Below are positions 50,901-61,600 of a DNA stretch of 64,000 nt, piece by piece. The DNA comes from Parus major (taxonomy: Eukaryota > Chordata > Aves > Passeriformes > Paridae). The DNA lies in assembly GCF_001522545.3 (NCBI RefSeq), contig NC_031769.1:75829213-75893212 (forward strand), in the 5' to 3' direction. The translations under genes and the position numbers were made by a program. Under the pieces are notes generated by a model that saw nothing but the letters and a program-made list of their open reading frames with translations, was not told the origin of the DNA and ran no database searches. Each line of letters opens with the position of its first letter. Position 1 is the first letter of the stretch.

Positions 50901-52264
50901 AACTCTTTCACTCAAATGTACATACATCAGTCCAATGGGCAAATATATGCCATACTGGCTATATTGTTGCACTAGATTTTCACAGAGTGACATGGATTTA
51001 ATTTTTCCATAGATTATGATAAAACCATTTAATACTGTAACTACAGTAGTGAGGAAAAATAAGAAAATGTCATGTTTATTTGTTTGTTTGTTTTTAATAG
51101 GGAAGAGAGACCTGTCAGATGTATTTAGTTCTTATCACCCTTCTGGTTTTTGCTACAAAATTCCAATCCAATAACCCCACAATTTGGAAACCATGTGACA
51201 AGCAATACAAGAAGAAAACTCTTTTCTTCTAATGTCTCTTTACATTTATCAGTCCCCATCTCTCTCTCTCCATAACTGCTTGTGCTTCAAATTCTCACTG
51301 TCTCCAATAATTTTTTTATTTATCTTGGGCTTTTATTCAGAGGCTAATAATTTCATAGTGGTGGCAACAAACTGAAAATAAACTTTACACATTTGAATAT
51401 TAGCTATAACTATATATTTTTGTAGCATTTCTCACCCTACATTCTCTTTAAGCCTCTGAATTTCTTGGACTTAAAGGGATATGTATGGAAACTTCCTACC
51501 CTCCTTAGTGCCTACAAATGCTCTTCCAGTACGCAGTACATTTTCCTTGTCTGTCTATGCCGGATGGACCCGTAGGTAATGGAAGGGTGACAAAGTCTTA
51601 TGTCACTATCTCCCCCTGTCTTATTTATCTTTATTAGTTTAGAACATGAAATATCGACTCTTTTCCTTTCCTTTGCCTTCCTTTTCTTTCCCTCTTCCTC
51701 CAGACCTCTCCAAAGTATGTGTCTTTGGTCACTGTCCTTTCAGATGTTTTCTGAAAGCTCACTTAAACTCTAAAACCTTTTGCAAACACTAAAACATTAT
51801 AGTCTTATTTTACTATTTACTAAAGAAATTTTAATATTCTTTTGAGAATCAAGAGGATTTTGTGTTGTGCAAAAATTTCACAACAGATACCCTCATAATT
51901 CCAGGTATTCAAATTGACAAGGGTCCATATGCTACCAGCAGCATAACATGGCATGAAAACACTTTCAAATTGGGGCCAAAATGTTTGTTAAAGTTCACTT
52001 AGATTTCAATAAAAATGCAGGAGTTTTAAATACTCTTATTTATATAATGTTAGTTACCTTCTACTTCCTCCCCTTTTTTTCTCTATTGGACAGAAAGACT
52101 TCCTGACAAATTTTAATTCTAGATTGTGCATTTTCACAGACTAGGATTGGCTAGTTTTAAGATGCCCCATGTTTCCTTTTGATGGAAAACTAGAAGTAAA
52201 TAATTTTGGTTTTCTTTAATTTTTCTTGCTTTACTGAAATATTTTTCTGGTTTTGATATTGTAG

Positions 52265-52516
52265 ATAATACAGCCAGTATCCTGACACGACGAAGGAGAT
52301 ACAGTCGAACCACTCAAGATATCTATTACCTCCCCATTTTGATTTCTGACGGCGGCGTGCCCCCTCTCAGCAGCAGCAGTACCCTCACCATCCGTGTTTG
52401 TGCCTGTGAGAGAGACGGACGAGTGAGAACTTGCCATGCCGAAGCTTTCCTCTCCTCAGCTGGCTTGAGCACAGGAGCTTTAATCGCAATCCTGCTCTGT
52501 GTTGTCATTCTTCTTG
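52265..52516 (+). CDS. CDH18: CDH18 exon: EC5 end, membrane-proximal region, first half of TM (252 bp)
   Basis: Acceptor tattgtag ends at 52264; donor cttg|gtaagc at 52517. It begins by completing the split aspartate (DNTASILTRRRRYS), runs through the EC5 strands QDIYYLPILISDGG and STLTIRVCACERDGRVRTC with the membrane-proximal cysteines, and then LSTGALIAILLCVVILL, the start of the transmembrane helix. It ends with the first base of the split alanine codon that the last exon completes. 252 bp is the standard length of this exon in type II cadherins. The frame continues past the donor to a stop at about 52605, which gives no sign of a real product. Confidence 0.96.
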
Positions 52517-53720
52517 GTAAGCCATTTGCAATACTAAGTAATGTTATCCCTCCAGTGCCTCTTGGAATTGACAGGGCACAAGGTTTCAGTATGATATGCT
52601 TTTGAACTGGTGGTTGCCTGGTAGTAGGAGGCAATTAGAACCACATAGCTGTGGTTATAGGGGAAAAGTTTAGTTAAAGTTAATGGGGAAAAATGCCTTT
52701 AAAGTACATTTGTGAATATCTGTAATCCAGTAGTATTTTTTCCAGAGGTTATCAAGTAATTACCATTGCAGATCTTTTTTCTGCAATTTGGAAAGATTTC
52801 AAAAAGAGACTGACTCTAATTCCATGTCTTGAAAGGTGTGAAAAATTATAGAAAATAGATGGGCAAAGTTTTTCAAAATGCTTTATGCTGTAAGAATCAT
52901 TATTTCCACTCTACAAAAGCCATTTAATTACCTTTGTATAATAAACTGATAGCAAAGCACAACATAATCAACAAGGAACATAGGAGACTATTAGCAGACA
53001 TATAAGATAAATTCCATTGCAAGTTTTTTCTTCTTGACTGTTTTTAGGTTTTTTATTTTCCCAGGCCAATTCCAGTGTTACCCATTAGTTAATATTTTGG
53101 TTGGTTTTGGTTTGGACTCTTTTTCTTGTCAGAAACACAATTTGCTGCATACACGACTCTGTGCTACTCATGTGATTTTTCTGCATTCTTATAGAGATGA
53201 CAAGAAATAATAGTAATTGCACTGTAACCAAAAGGATATTTTGTGGATTTTTTTCCCAAAGACTATTTTTTCTAAGACCTACTTTCCTTACAGCTTACTT
53301 CCATATTTTCTTGTCAGAAGGCTGTTTTGAAATATAAAGTAATATATTTATCTTGCAATTTTGTATTTTATTACACAAAATTGAATATCCATAAGAAAAA
53401 AAATAAATCTTTTACTTAGTAATTCAATTTATATGCTAAACATGGGTTTTAATGAAGCACTGAAAGCTGTGTTTTATGCTTCTGAAAAATGCCAACTTTA
53501 GTTGCTCATTTTTTATTTACCTGAAAGAATGTTATCTCCATTTATCTCCTTTATGAGATTCCCTAAAAAACTAAGTAGCAGATGATCCCAAATACCATTA
53601 CTGAAAATATCAGCCTGAAAACATTACACACTTGTATTTTTTATTTAGTGTCTGCTATTTCTGTAACATATTCAGATGTAAACTTTAAACCTACTCTAAT
53701 ATCTGCAGTTTTCTCTTTAG
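52517..53720 (+). other. CDH18: Last CDH18 intron (1.2 kb), within the TM helix
   Basis: Donor gtaagc; acceptor ttctctttag ending at 53720, giving the conserved joint VVILL-A-IVVLF. AT-rich, no repeat recognised. The last 139 bases are open in the frame of the following exon and contain two further acceptor-like sites in the same phase (AG at 53647-53648 and 53707-53708). Confidence 0.9.
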
Positions 53721-54211
53721 CAATTGTGGTCCTTTTCATCACCCTAAGACGTAGCAAGAAGGAGCCTTTGATCATTTCAGAAGAAGATGTTCGGGAAAAT
53801 GTTGTGACATATGATGATGAGGGCGGTGGAGAGGAAGACACAGAAGCATTTGACATCACAGCACTGCGGAATCCATCTGCTGCTGAAGAGCTAAAATACC
53901 GGAGGGATGTTCGTCCTGAGGTGAAGCCTCTGTCCAGGCATCATCCCTCCTCAAGCCTTGACAGTATAGATGTTCAGGAGTTCATTAAACAAAGACTGGC
54001 AGAGGCTGATCTGGACCCCAGTGTGCCCCCATATGACTCCCTGCAGACATATGCCTATGAGGGTCATAGATCAGAAGCCGGGTCTATCAGCTCTCTGGAT
54101 TCAGCAACAACACACTCTGACCAGGATTATAATTACCTTGGAGACTGGGGACCTGAGTTCAAGAAGCTAGCTGAACTCTACGGGGAAATAGAACCAGAAA
54201 GAACAACTTAG
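53721..54211 (+). CDS. CDH18: CDH18 last coding exon: TM second half and full cytoplasmic tail
   Basis: 162 complete residues plus the split alanine, ending at TAG 54209-54211. It gives the end of the transmembrane helix ([11 protein letters not shown]), the basic stop-transfer RRSKK, then the juxtamembrane p120-catenin-binding region ([14 protein letters not shown]), and a C-terminal beta-catenin-binding region with [13 protein letters not shown], the serine-rich [11 protein letters not shown] and [20 protein letters not shown]. Ends in ERTT. These motifs identify a classical cadherin, and the exact wording identifies CDH18 among type II paralogues. The ATG at 53582 is upstream of the acceptor and is not a start. 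Adhesion is coupled to actin through catenins bound here. Confidence 0.97.
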
Positions 54212-55048
54212 TTGTAATTCTCAGAACAGAGAAGCTCCTAAACAACTGGACAGATAATGACAACAATGGTAACAAAAAAAAAAAATAAAAATACAGTACT
54301 TGGAACTGAGTAAGTTGTATGCAGTTACTGTAGAACAAGTGCCCTTTTCATATTTGAAACTGGGTTCCACAATTGGAAGAAAGTCAAAATTTGGAAAATA
54401 CAGAAAAAAGAGTCTATTGTCCCTTGTGTATTTTTTTTAATTGCTCATTAAAGTCTCTGGTACCTTATCTGCAACAATACCTAAAGTAAAGCCAAGAAAT
54501 GACATTTTTATTGCAATATGTGTAACAGCTCCAAGCTGCAGCAAGTTTATGGTCATGTCTGTTTAAGAAGAGAGCTAACAGAGGATCAAATCTCTTGCAG
54601 GTGGTTGTGTTGCATTTCTAGCTGTGCTCTAGGCCTTGTGATCCCAATGTGAGGTAGACAATGAGGTTTACTATCAGTGTGAGAAGTGCTACCAGTCTTT
54701 TTCCTTTACATAGGCAATAAGCCACACCTGTCCCCTTAAATAAATGGTCCTTGGATGATTTAATCTTATTGACTTAGCAGGTTGCATTGAGAAGCTGTCA
54801 TTTCATTATGTCCTTCATAATCTAGTCACCCATAACCAGCTAACAGATGGAGGGCATCATTATCTATAGCTCAAACACAACTCTAGCCCATAACCCCAGA
54901 CCTGCTCTGTTACTGTGTGCTAGAGGAACTGTTGTTTCCAGTTTTGTACTTTTCATTTTTGTCTTTTCATGGGAACATCATTCATATAAATGGAATAGGC
55001 CCAAAGTACTCTTCATGCAGCAAAGCAGATGAAGCTTAGGCTTTTTCA

Positions 55049-55054
55049 ATAAAA
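55049..55054 (+). terminator. CDH18: Candidate poly(A) signal AATAAA (proximal)
   Basis: AATAAA about 840 bases after the stop, followed at 30-50 bases by a GT-rich stretch (gttgtttggttaactgtg) that fits a downstream element. Reasonable proximal cleavage site. Confidence 0.45.
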
Positions 55055-55515
55055 ACAACAATGGCAGCACCATTAAACTATGCAGTTGTTTGGTTAACTG
55101 TGCTTCACTTATGTCAAGAGCTGAAGCTTTTTAAATCTTTTGCTGGTCTGAGTCCAGAAGCTACAACAGTCTGGTTAAAACCCAGAGTTCTTCATCATAA
55201 TGTTTTTCTATTTTTGTGTGACTAAAAGCAAAGAAGAGCTGATGGTAAGACATTGGGATAGAGAAAATTGAAGGAAAGAGAATAAGATGATGATATTTTT
55301 TCATTTAAGTTCAATCTCCTGATATTTATTTCTCTTAGAGTAATTGCCACCTCAGCAGAACAAGATGGTTTTTCCCTGTTCAAAGCATCATGGAAACAGA
55401 AGCACTTTAAATCAGTGAAGGAAATGTACTCTTACTGTGGTTCCTATGGATTAAGTAAATTGATTTCTTCCATTAGTAACTTTGTAGCATTGAAGAAATG
55501 ATAGCTCTCCTTAAT

Positions 55516-55617
55516 ATAGCAGGCTGCTTAACACCTAATCCAGCATTTTTTTTTCTTTTTTTAGCATTGCAGCAGCAGAACTGCTAAACAGTTCTGCTTA
55601 ACATAGCAGGCTGCTTA
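55516..55617. repeat. Direct repeats flanking a perfect hairpin in the 3' UTR
   Basis: atagcaggctgctta occurs at 55516-55530 and 55603-55617. Between the copies, agcagaactg (55574-55583) and cagttctgct (55589-55598) are exact reverse complements with a 5-base loop. In RNA this makes a stable 10-bp stem. Confidence 0.85.
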
Positions 55618-56538
55618 GCATCTCATCTAGAAGATTCTGATTTTTCTTTTCCTTTGTTTTACATTTTAATCTTTTCTTTGTCTTTCTGGTGATAATACTG
55701 TGAGAGGAACAGGAACTCATGAGAGATTATGACCTATAATGCTCATGATCATTATTAACAGTCCTCTGCTTCCAATTGTAGCTACACTTTAGGGAAATGG
55801 ACTTCTTCCAGTATGCATTTGATTGGAAAACTGTCCAGAGCAGAAGCTGTGTACTTTTTTCTTATTCTCCAGTCTGGTGTGCAGAGTAATACAGATTTGT
55901 ATGCTGGACTAGATTCCTCCCTCTGCATTTTAGGTGCCACTTATATTTAGCTTAGTAAAGAAGGGTCTATATTTATTGCTGATCTACTGTGAGCCACACA
56001 GGTGAACTGGATAATTAAGCCTTCTTTTCTTTATGGTTGGATAGGTTCTAGACATGACTGAAATTTCTGATCAGCTTACTTTGAAGAGATTTTTTTTTTT
56101 TTTTTTCCTGAGATGTAGTTCACTGCTTTTGGTTTGAACAGCCTTCTGGAGAAAATAACAAGTATCTCTGTAAGCAACTCTTACACTCTAAAATGAATTA
56201 GTTGTACAGTAGTTTCAGAATTGTTTTTTAGTACACTATTTGATTTAAAATTTGTAGTGCTTCTTCTGCCTGAAACTGAACCCACAGGAAAATTTAGTAG
56301 GGAAAACCACCTGAACCCTAAGATACTCTGCTGATGACTTGAAAGTAGTTTAATAATTTGTGTTATTTTTTTTTTATATACATTTTATGAAATAAAGAAT
56401 CTTTTAGAAAAGCATTTGAGGAGGCATTCTTACTGTACTGTGAAGTTAGATGCAGCAAGAGTTACACACAGGCTGAGAATGGTTGTCTTTTATTGTCTTT
56501 TTGGGGGTAGAACTAGGATATGTTTCAGTTTTGTCCCA

Positions 56539-56544
56539 AATAAA
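56539..56544 (+). terminator. CDH18: Candidate poly(A) signal AATAAA (middle)
   Basis: AATAAA followed within 15-30 bases by agtgtgtgattttatt, a good GT/T-rich downstream element. Another AATAAA lies at 56391. About 2.3 kb after the stop. Confidence 0.45.
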
Positions 56545-58616
56545 GCAACTAATAGTGTGTGATTTTATTAGGAGAAATTTATTTTTATTTAGGTCACACT
56601 TGCTTTATGCCAACATCTAAATTTTTATATTGTTAAAAACAAAATGTTTCAGCATTACTACTACCATAATACTTTGTATCACAGCTGCATGAAAAATTGC
56701 ATTCATTGCTGTATTATAGTTTGGAGAACTAGGTATTAGTTATCTTTATGTCTATTCCCTCTGGCCCTACACCAAAGCAGGGAAAATCAATTGTATTTTG
56801 TGTTTTAAGCAGTGTTCGTGCCATTGTTTGTTTTTTTATATTTATATCACAGAACGTTCAGGCTTAAAGGGAACAGAAGTGCAGTGACACGAACAAATAG
56901 TCACTCCTTATGCTAATGGTCAGTTTAAGTTAATAATATCTCAGAGAAATAATAATCCCCTTTTTGCCATTCCTGGTGCTCTCTTTGCTGCTATAGAGCA
57001 CATGCATCATACCCCAGGAAACCTGAGTCCTTTAAAACTCTGCAGGGTTATTGGGATGCTACTTCTGTGATGCTGCCGTGTGTCCTGTTTGGTACGTCCT
57101 ATCCACAGTGATCGCCAGATGTGCTTTTCTATCATGATACGTCTGCATGCTTGCTATGCTTACTGTGTTTTATTCAAATACACATCACAGTGTCGTGTTG
57201 TTTGCATGACAAATAACAGAATATTAAATCTTCAGGGCCACAGGAAAAGGCCTCACAGTGCAGAAATAACAGGTTTACAGTTTTATTATCCCAATCTCAC
57301 TTTTTTTTTTTTTCCTTTGGTCCTTTGTGTTCTGAAAACAAATTTAAACTATATTTGAGAAATTCTATGTTGACCTAGATTGAAGTGGATGAAAATTAAC
57401 ACTGGATGGCACAATCATTTGGTGGCATTTCTCATTTAAACAAAGTATATATCCAATGAAAATATTGTGGGAAACTTCTCAGTTTATGGTTAAGTCTGAT
57501 TATATAGACTATGCTTAAAGCTTTCATGGTTCTTTTGTGTACTCATTTTCTCAAATATTTTTCTATTAGCCTAAATAGTAATCCTGTTGCTGCTTAACAA
57601 CTAAATGCTGAAAACTGCCAATTTGACTTAAACTGGAAATACTGAGTAAAGTTAAATGGCACATGCAAGTGATACTTAAGGGCTTTTCTATTTACAATTT
57701 GATTTCTACAACAGCCATTCAATTAATAGTACATTTCCACCAAAATAATTACTTGCATTCCTTCAAATAAACCCTCTTTCTTTTAATGGTGAGGGCACTC
57801 GATATGCTGTAATCTTGGCAAGTCAACATAATCTGAAAAAATGGTCAGTATAAGAATTGTAAAATGTGAAAATATATTGTCAAATTAAAACCTGTCAAAA
57901 ATGTAGTTTAATGCACTTTAAAGACAAAGAAGAGTATGAATTCAGCTGGCGTTAGATTAAGATTCATACATTGAAAACAGATTTGTTTATCAGTGTTATC
58001 TTTATTACATACACATAGAATACTGTAAAAGTTGAAAGTAACTTCACTCTGTTAAGCACTTTATTTTTTTTGCATTCTTCTTAGAAAACTAAAGTAACTG
58101 CAAACATTTTTGAGTTTAATTCTAATTGATACAGTTGTTTAAATTGTGAATATTGAAAGAAAATGTCTATGGGATAGTATTATTTCTGGTATTTAAAAGG
58201 AATTTCAAAATTTTTGTGGTCTAAGAATTTTTTAAATCATCCTTTAGAAGATACAAGTATTGAACCAGTCTGGAATCAACCAAACTCATAATCTCACACA
58301 AGGGTAATAAAGGTAATATTCTGAATGCAAAGAAGGATATGAAATTATGCTGCCTAGCTTTACTTTGTGGATTATAAAGTGCTAAGACCTTGTACTTGCA
58401 GTACATATAAATGGCACAGTGCATTCTAAGGAACATTAGAAGTGTGTTACAAGTTTTGGGCCATTCTTATTTTTCCAAAGTCTCCAAAAATATATATATT
58501 TTTTTTAACAAAAGAGTAATGTAAAGTATACCTCCTTATGCAAGTGTTACTGATAGAAATTGTTACATTTTCTTTTAATAAACAAAAGGGACAAAATCTT
58601 TTATTCGTATTTTTCA

Positions 58617-58622
58617 AATAAA
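58617..58622 (+). terminator. CDH18: Candidate poly(A) signal AATAAA (distal)
   Basis: AATAAA followed by tgtgctctttgctatggtga and further GT-rich sequence. A second AATAAA lies at 58577. It would give a 3' UTR of about 4.4 kb. Confidence 0.4.
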
Positions 58623-58640
58623 ATGTGCTCTTTGCTATGG

Positions 58641-61600
58641 TGATGGGTTATTGTATTCCTCATCACAACCAGAATGTGATATTTTGTCTTCACTCCTGTA
58701 TTCTATACTCACCAAGGAACCAGAACATCTAAAGATGCTCCATCTTTGTGACCCAGGTGGGTACACAGGCCAATTACATGACATTAACAAGGCTAATGTC
58801 AGAAATGGTATGGGAATTTGAACTGGGCCTGGTATAGTCCCTTGATTGTTCCACTATTGCAGAGACTGTCTCACATGATTATCGCTACATATAGGGATGG
58901 AGAGACACACCATAAGATACTTTACAACAGACTGAAGTACAGCCACTAAATGGTTCATTACTTTTACTTGTGGCAACTGTTCCTCTCCAACCATCACTGT
59001 CTCAAAACTGAAATATAGTGTTATAGGACAAACACATTATCCACATGAGTGAATTGGGGAATTGCACATCTATGAATCCAGATTGCTGGTAAAAGCCATG
59101 GTTATTATCCTAAATTGACACAGAAGACAAAAGCAGACAAGGACATTTGCAATGATCAAGCTCAGGCACATGTAATCAAAGTGCACAGGAATCCTTACTC
59201 AAAGGAATTAACAGGTTTTGTCAACAAATGACATTCTAGAAAATAATGATACCATAGCTCACAACAAACTTGTATGCAAGGACTACTTGCTCAGACTGTC
59301 ATAAAATCCAAACTTAAAGCTAGGGTAAACAGGAAACGAAAGCAGAATTTTCTTGCTGAACCCTACTTACTCTATTGTCCATGGGTCAATTTAGATTGTG
59401 TCCCACCATGCTATGCAATTTTCACGTGTGCCTCACCACAGACCCAGGGGAAAAAAAAAAAAAGAAAGAAAAAAAGGTAAGATAATATTTGCAAGATAAA
59501 TATTGTCAGTGTGAATCTGAATGCAAGTTCAGAGAGGTTTTGTGGTATTTGTTTTAGTCCTCAGTTGAAGTGCTAAAACATCCAAAAGAATTTTTAGAAC
59601 TATCTTAGATAATCTTTTATATTTAAGATTGAACTTTCTTTTTTTTCTTTTTTTTTCTTTTTTTTTTTTTTTTTGGCTTAGCAAAATGTACTGTCATCTT
59701 ATATTATCCCAATATTTATTTTTAGTTTCTTTGGAGTCCATACTATTTTTATATATGTGGCAAATGTATTACTTATGCTTAGGTGCAGAGAGTCTTCGAA
59801 AGCTAGAACATTTTGCTTGTGACTTCAGCAGAATTTTAATGTGGGCTTCATGATTCCATGTAGAATTTTTCTGTTCTTGCTATTCCTCATAAATCCATGA
59901 AGAAAATCTCAAAGATCCAACAGAATTTCCATGAATTTTAAGCTGTCTCTTAATCTGGTTTGTTCTGGAAGTACATACAAAGGAACTGATAGGCAATCAG
60001 TATCTGCAGATCAGACAGATGTCCAGCAGACACACTCTCAAAGCACAAAATGGACATTGGGATTAGCACTCTAGAGGATCATAGGGCACAAAGACCTTGG
60101 AAGGTGATAGATTCCTAGCCAAAGCTGAATAAAATCAGGGTCTTTAGGAACTTCCACTGTAGTGGATGTTGTCATCATGCATGTTCAATGCCCAGATACC
60201 TGGTGAGCTCAATGGAAAGCTCAGTACAGGTACATGTACATAAGTGAACTGCTCAAATATCAGAACTGCCAAATCTGCTAGAGTTCTGGGCAGGAATGGG
60301 TCTTTCTTAATATGTTTGTCAGTCTAACAGTGTCAGCACAATTCTGAGACATTCTGCAGTTGTTACACACAACTTTACCTACCACGTTAACTGTCTTGAA
60401 AAAAATTGGATTGCTCTCAACTTTATTATTAAGATTATGCATTGTTTCTTTAAATCAGAATTAATATCCTTGGCTTAAGAGTAATTTTTCCCTTTATTTT
60501 CTGGAACTGATCTGGGTACAAAGCACCTACAATTAAAATTCAGCCCTGTTTTGAAGTCTCCAGCACACACAGCTAACAGCCAGTTTCATTATTGGATTTG
60601 GGCTGGGCAAAAATCAAACATTGCTTGTGTATGAAAAGTAAAGCTCACCCTTAATAATTTTTTTTCTGCTAGTGTACGTCTATTGATTAAAGTGAATGCT
60701 TGAAGTGAAAAAGTGTATGAAAGTACACAACACATCCTGATTTGTCATATAAACCACATTTGGATTTCTCAGAAAAAAGTAAACACAGCTCATAATTGGT
60801 ACTACTTACAAGCTATATTAACTTTTTTTTTTAATCAAACTTGCGTTTTCCAGATAGTATCAATGCTTTGTGCTATATAAATTTTCATGTGAGAAATGGC
60901 AACATGGAGAACAGTTGAGAGATCAAAATCTTTTTAATCTCTAGCTTCCCCAACAATTAAAAAGGAGAAAACTTGAAGATATGTTTCTTTATGATAAAAA
61001 TTGAATCTTCAGCTCTGAAAAATGAGTCTCTTGCATATGATGTTGGTAACAATGAAAATAATTATGTTACTGTTCTTTCTTACTTGTTTTTAGCATATTT
61101 TTTAGTGCAGGATGCCAAAGTGTGCCTTAAGTGTTGACTAAATGAGTTGTAAAACTAAGAGTATAATCTGTGATTTTCTGAGAGAAGGAAATGAAATATA
61201 AAGTAAAACTCTCAAATCTTGTACGTGAAACAGAAATTGAGACTCTTATAAGTGTATCAGAAACCACCACCTCATAAACATAATCTATCCCATGTAGTGC
61301 TATTTAAAAAAAACAAAAATGGCCTCCAATGCTCCATTTGATGTCATGTCCTGTCAAAATGACCATTTATTGTATATTTATCAATAGTTGTTTTTTTACT
61401 TTTTCTGTAAGACTCACTGCATTTTTTTGACAAAATTTCTTTTGATTTCCTCAGAACATTATGAAATCACTTCTGTTGAATTTGATGGAAACACTATCAG
61501 AAGGATGGTTCTTTGACCAAGTCTGAGATAGAACTTTTCACCAAAATCTGCAAAGGCTAATCGACTAACTGGTCAAAGCACTTTATCAAGGATGTGCAAG

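Larger units (their letters stand above)
41718..52264 (+). other. CDH18: CDH18 intron (10.5 kb) within EC5
   Basis: Donor gtaaat at 41718; acceptor tattgtag ending at 52264. Small identifiable items are an A/T repeat (42061-42096), a TG-rich stretch (42434-42526), a short antisense CR1 scrap (42700-42772), direct repeats (47839-47862 and 47936-47968) and polypyrimidine runs (51660-51704). I could not identify anything else; 43000-47800 and 48000-51600 are featureless AT-rich sequence with only short chance ORFs. Confidence 0.85.
54212..58640 (+). other. CDH18: CDH18 3' UTR (end uncertain)
   Basis: Sequence following the stop codon, with no further ORF of note. Several AATAAA hexamers (54284, 54739, 55049, 56391, 56539, 58577, 58617) could end the transcript. 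AT-rich with ATTTA pentamers. A perfect hairpin flanked by 15-bp direct repeats lies at 55516-55617. The right limit is set at the last good signal with GT-rich downstream sequence, but a shorter UTR ending near 55.1 or 56.6 kb is equally possible without transcript data. Confidence 0.5.

Noticed and set aside
53641..53859. Minus-strand ORF opposite the last CDH18 exon
   Set aside because: It is an antisense shadow of the cadherin tail; the serine run is the complement of the acidic/glycine juxtamembrane codons.
58641..59476. A-rich run at 59449-59476 as the tail of a processed retrocopy
   Set aside because: The sequence before it has no recognisable gene content and I found no target duplication; the run contains G interruptions, so it is called low complexity only.
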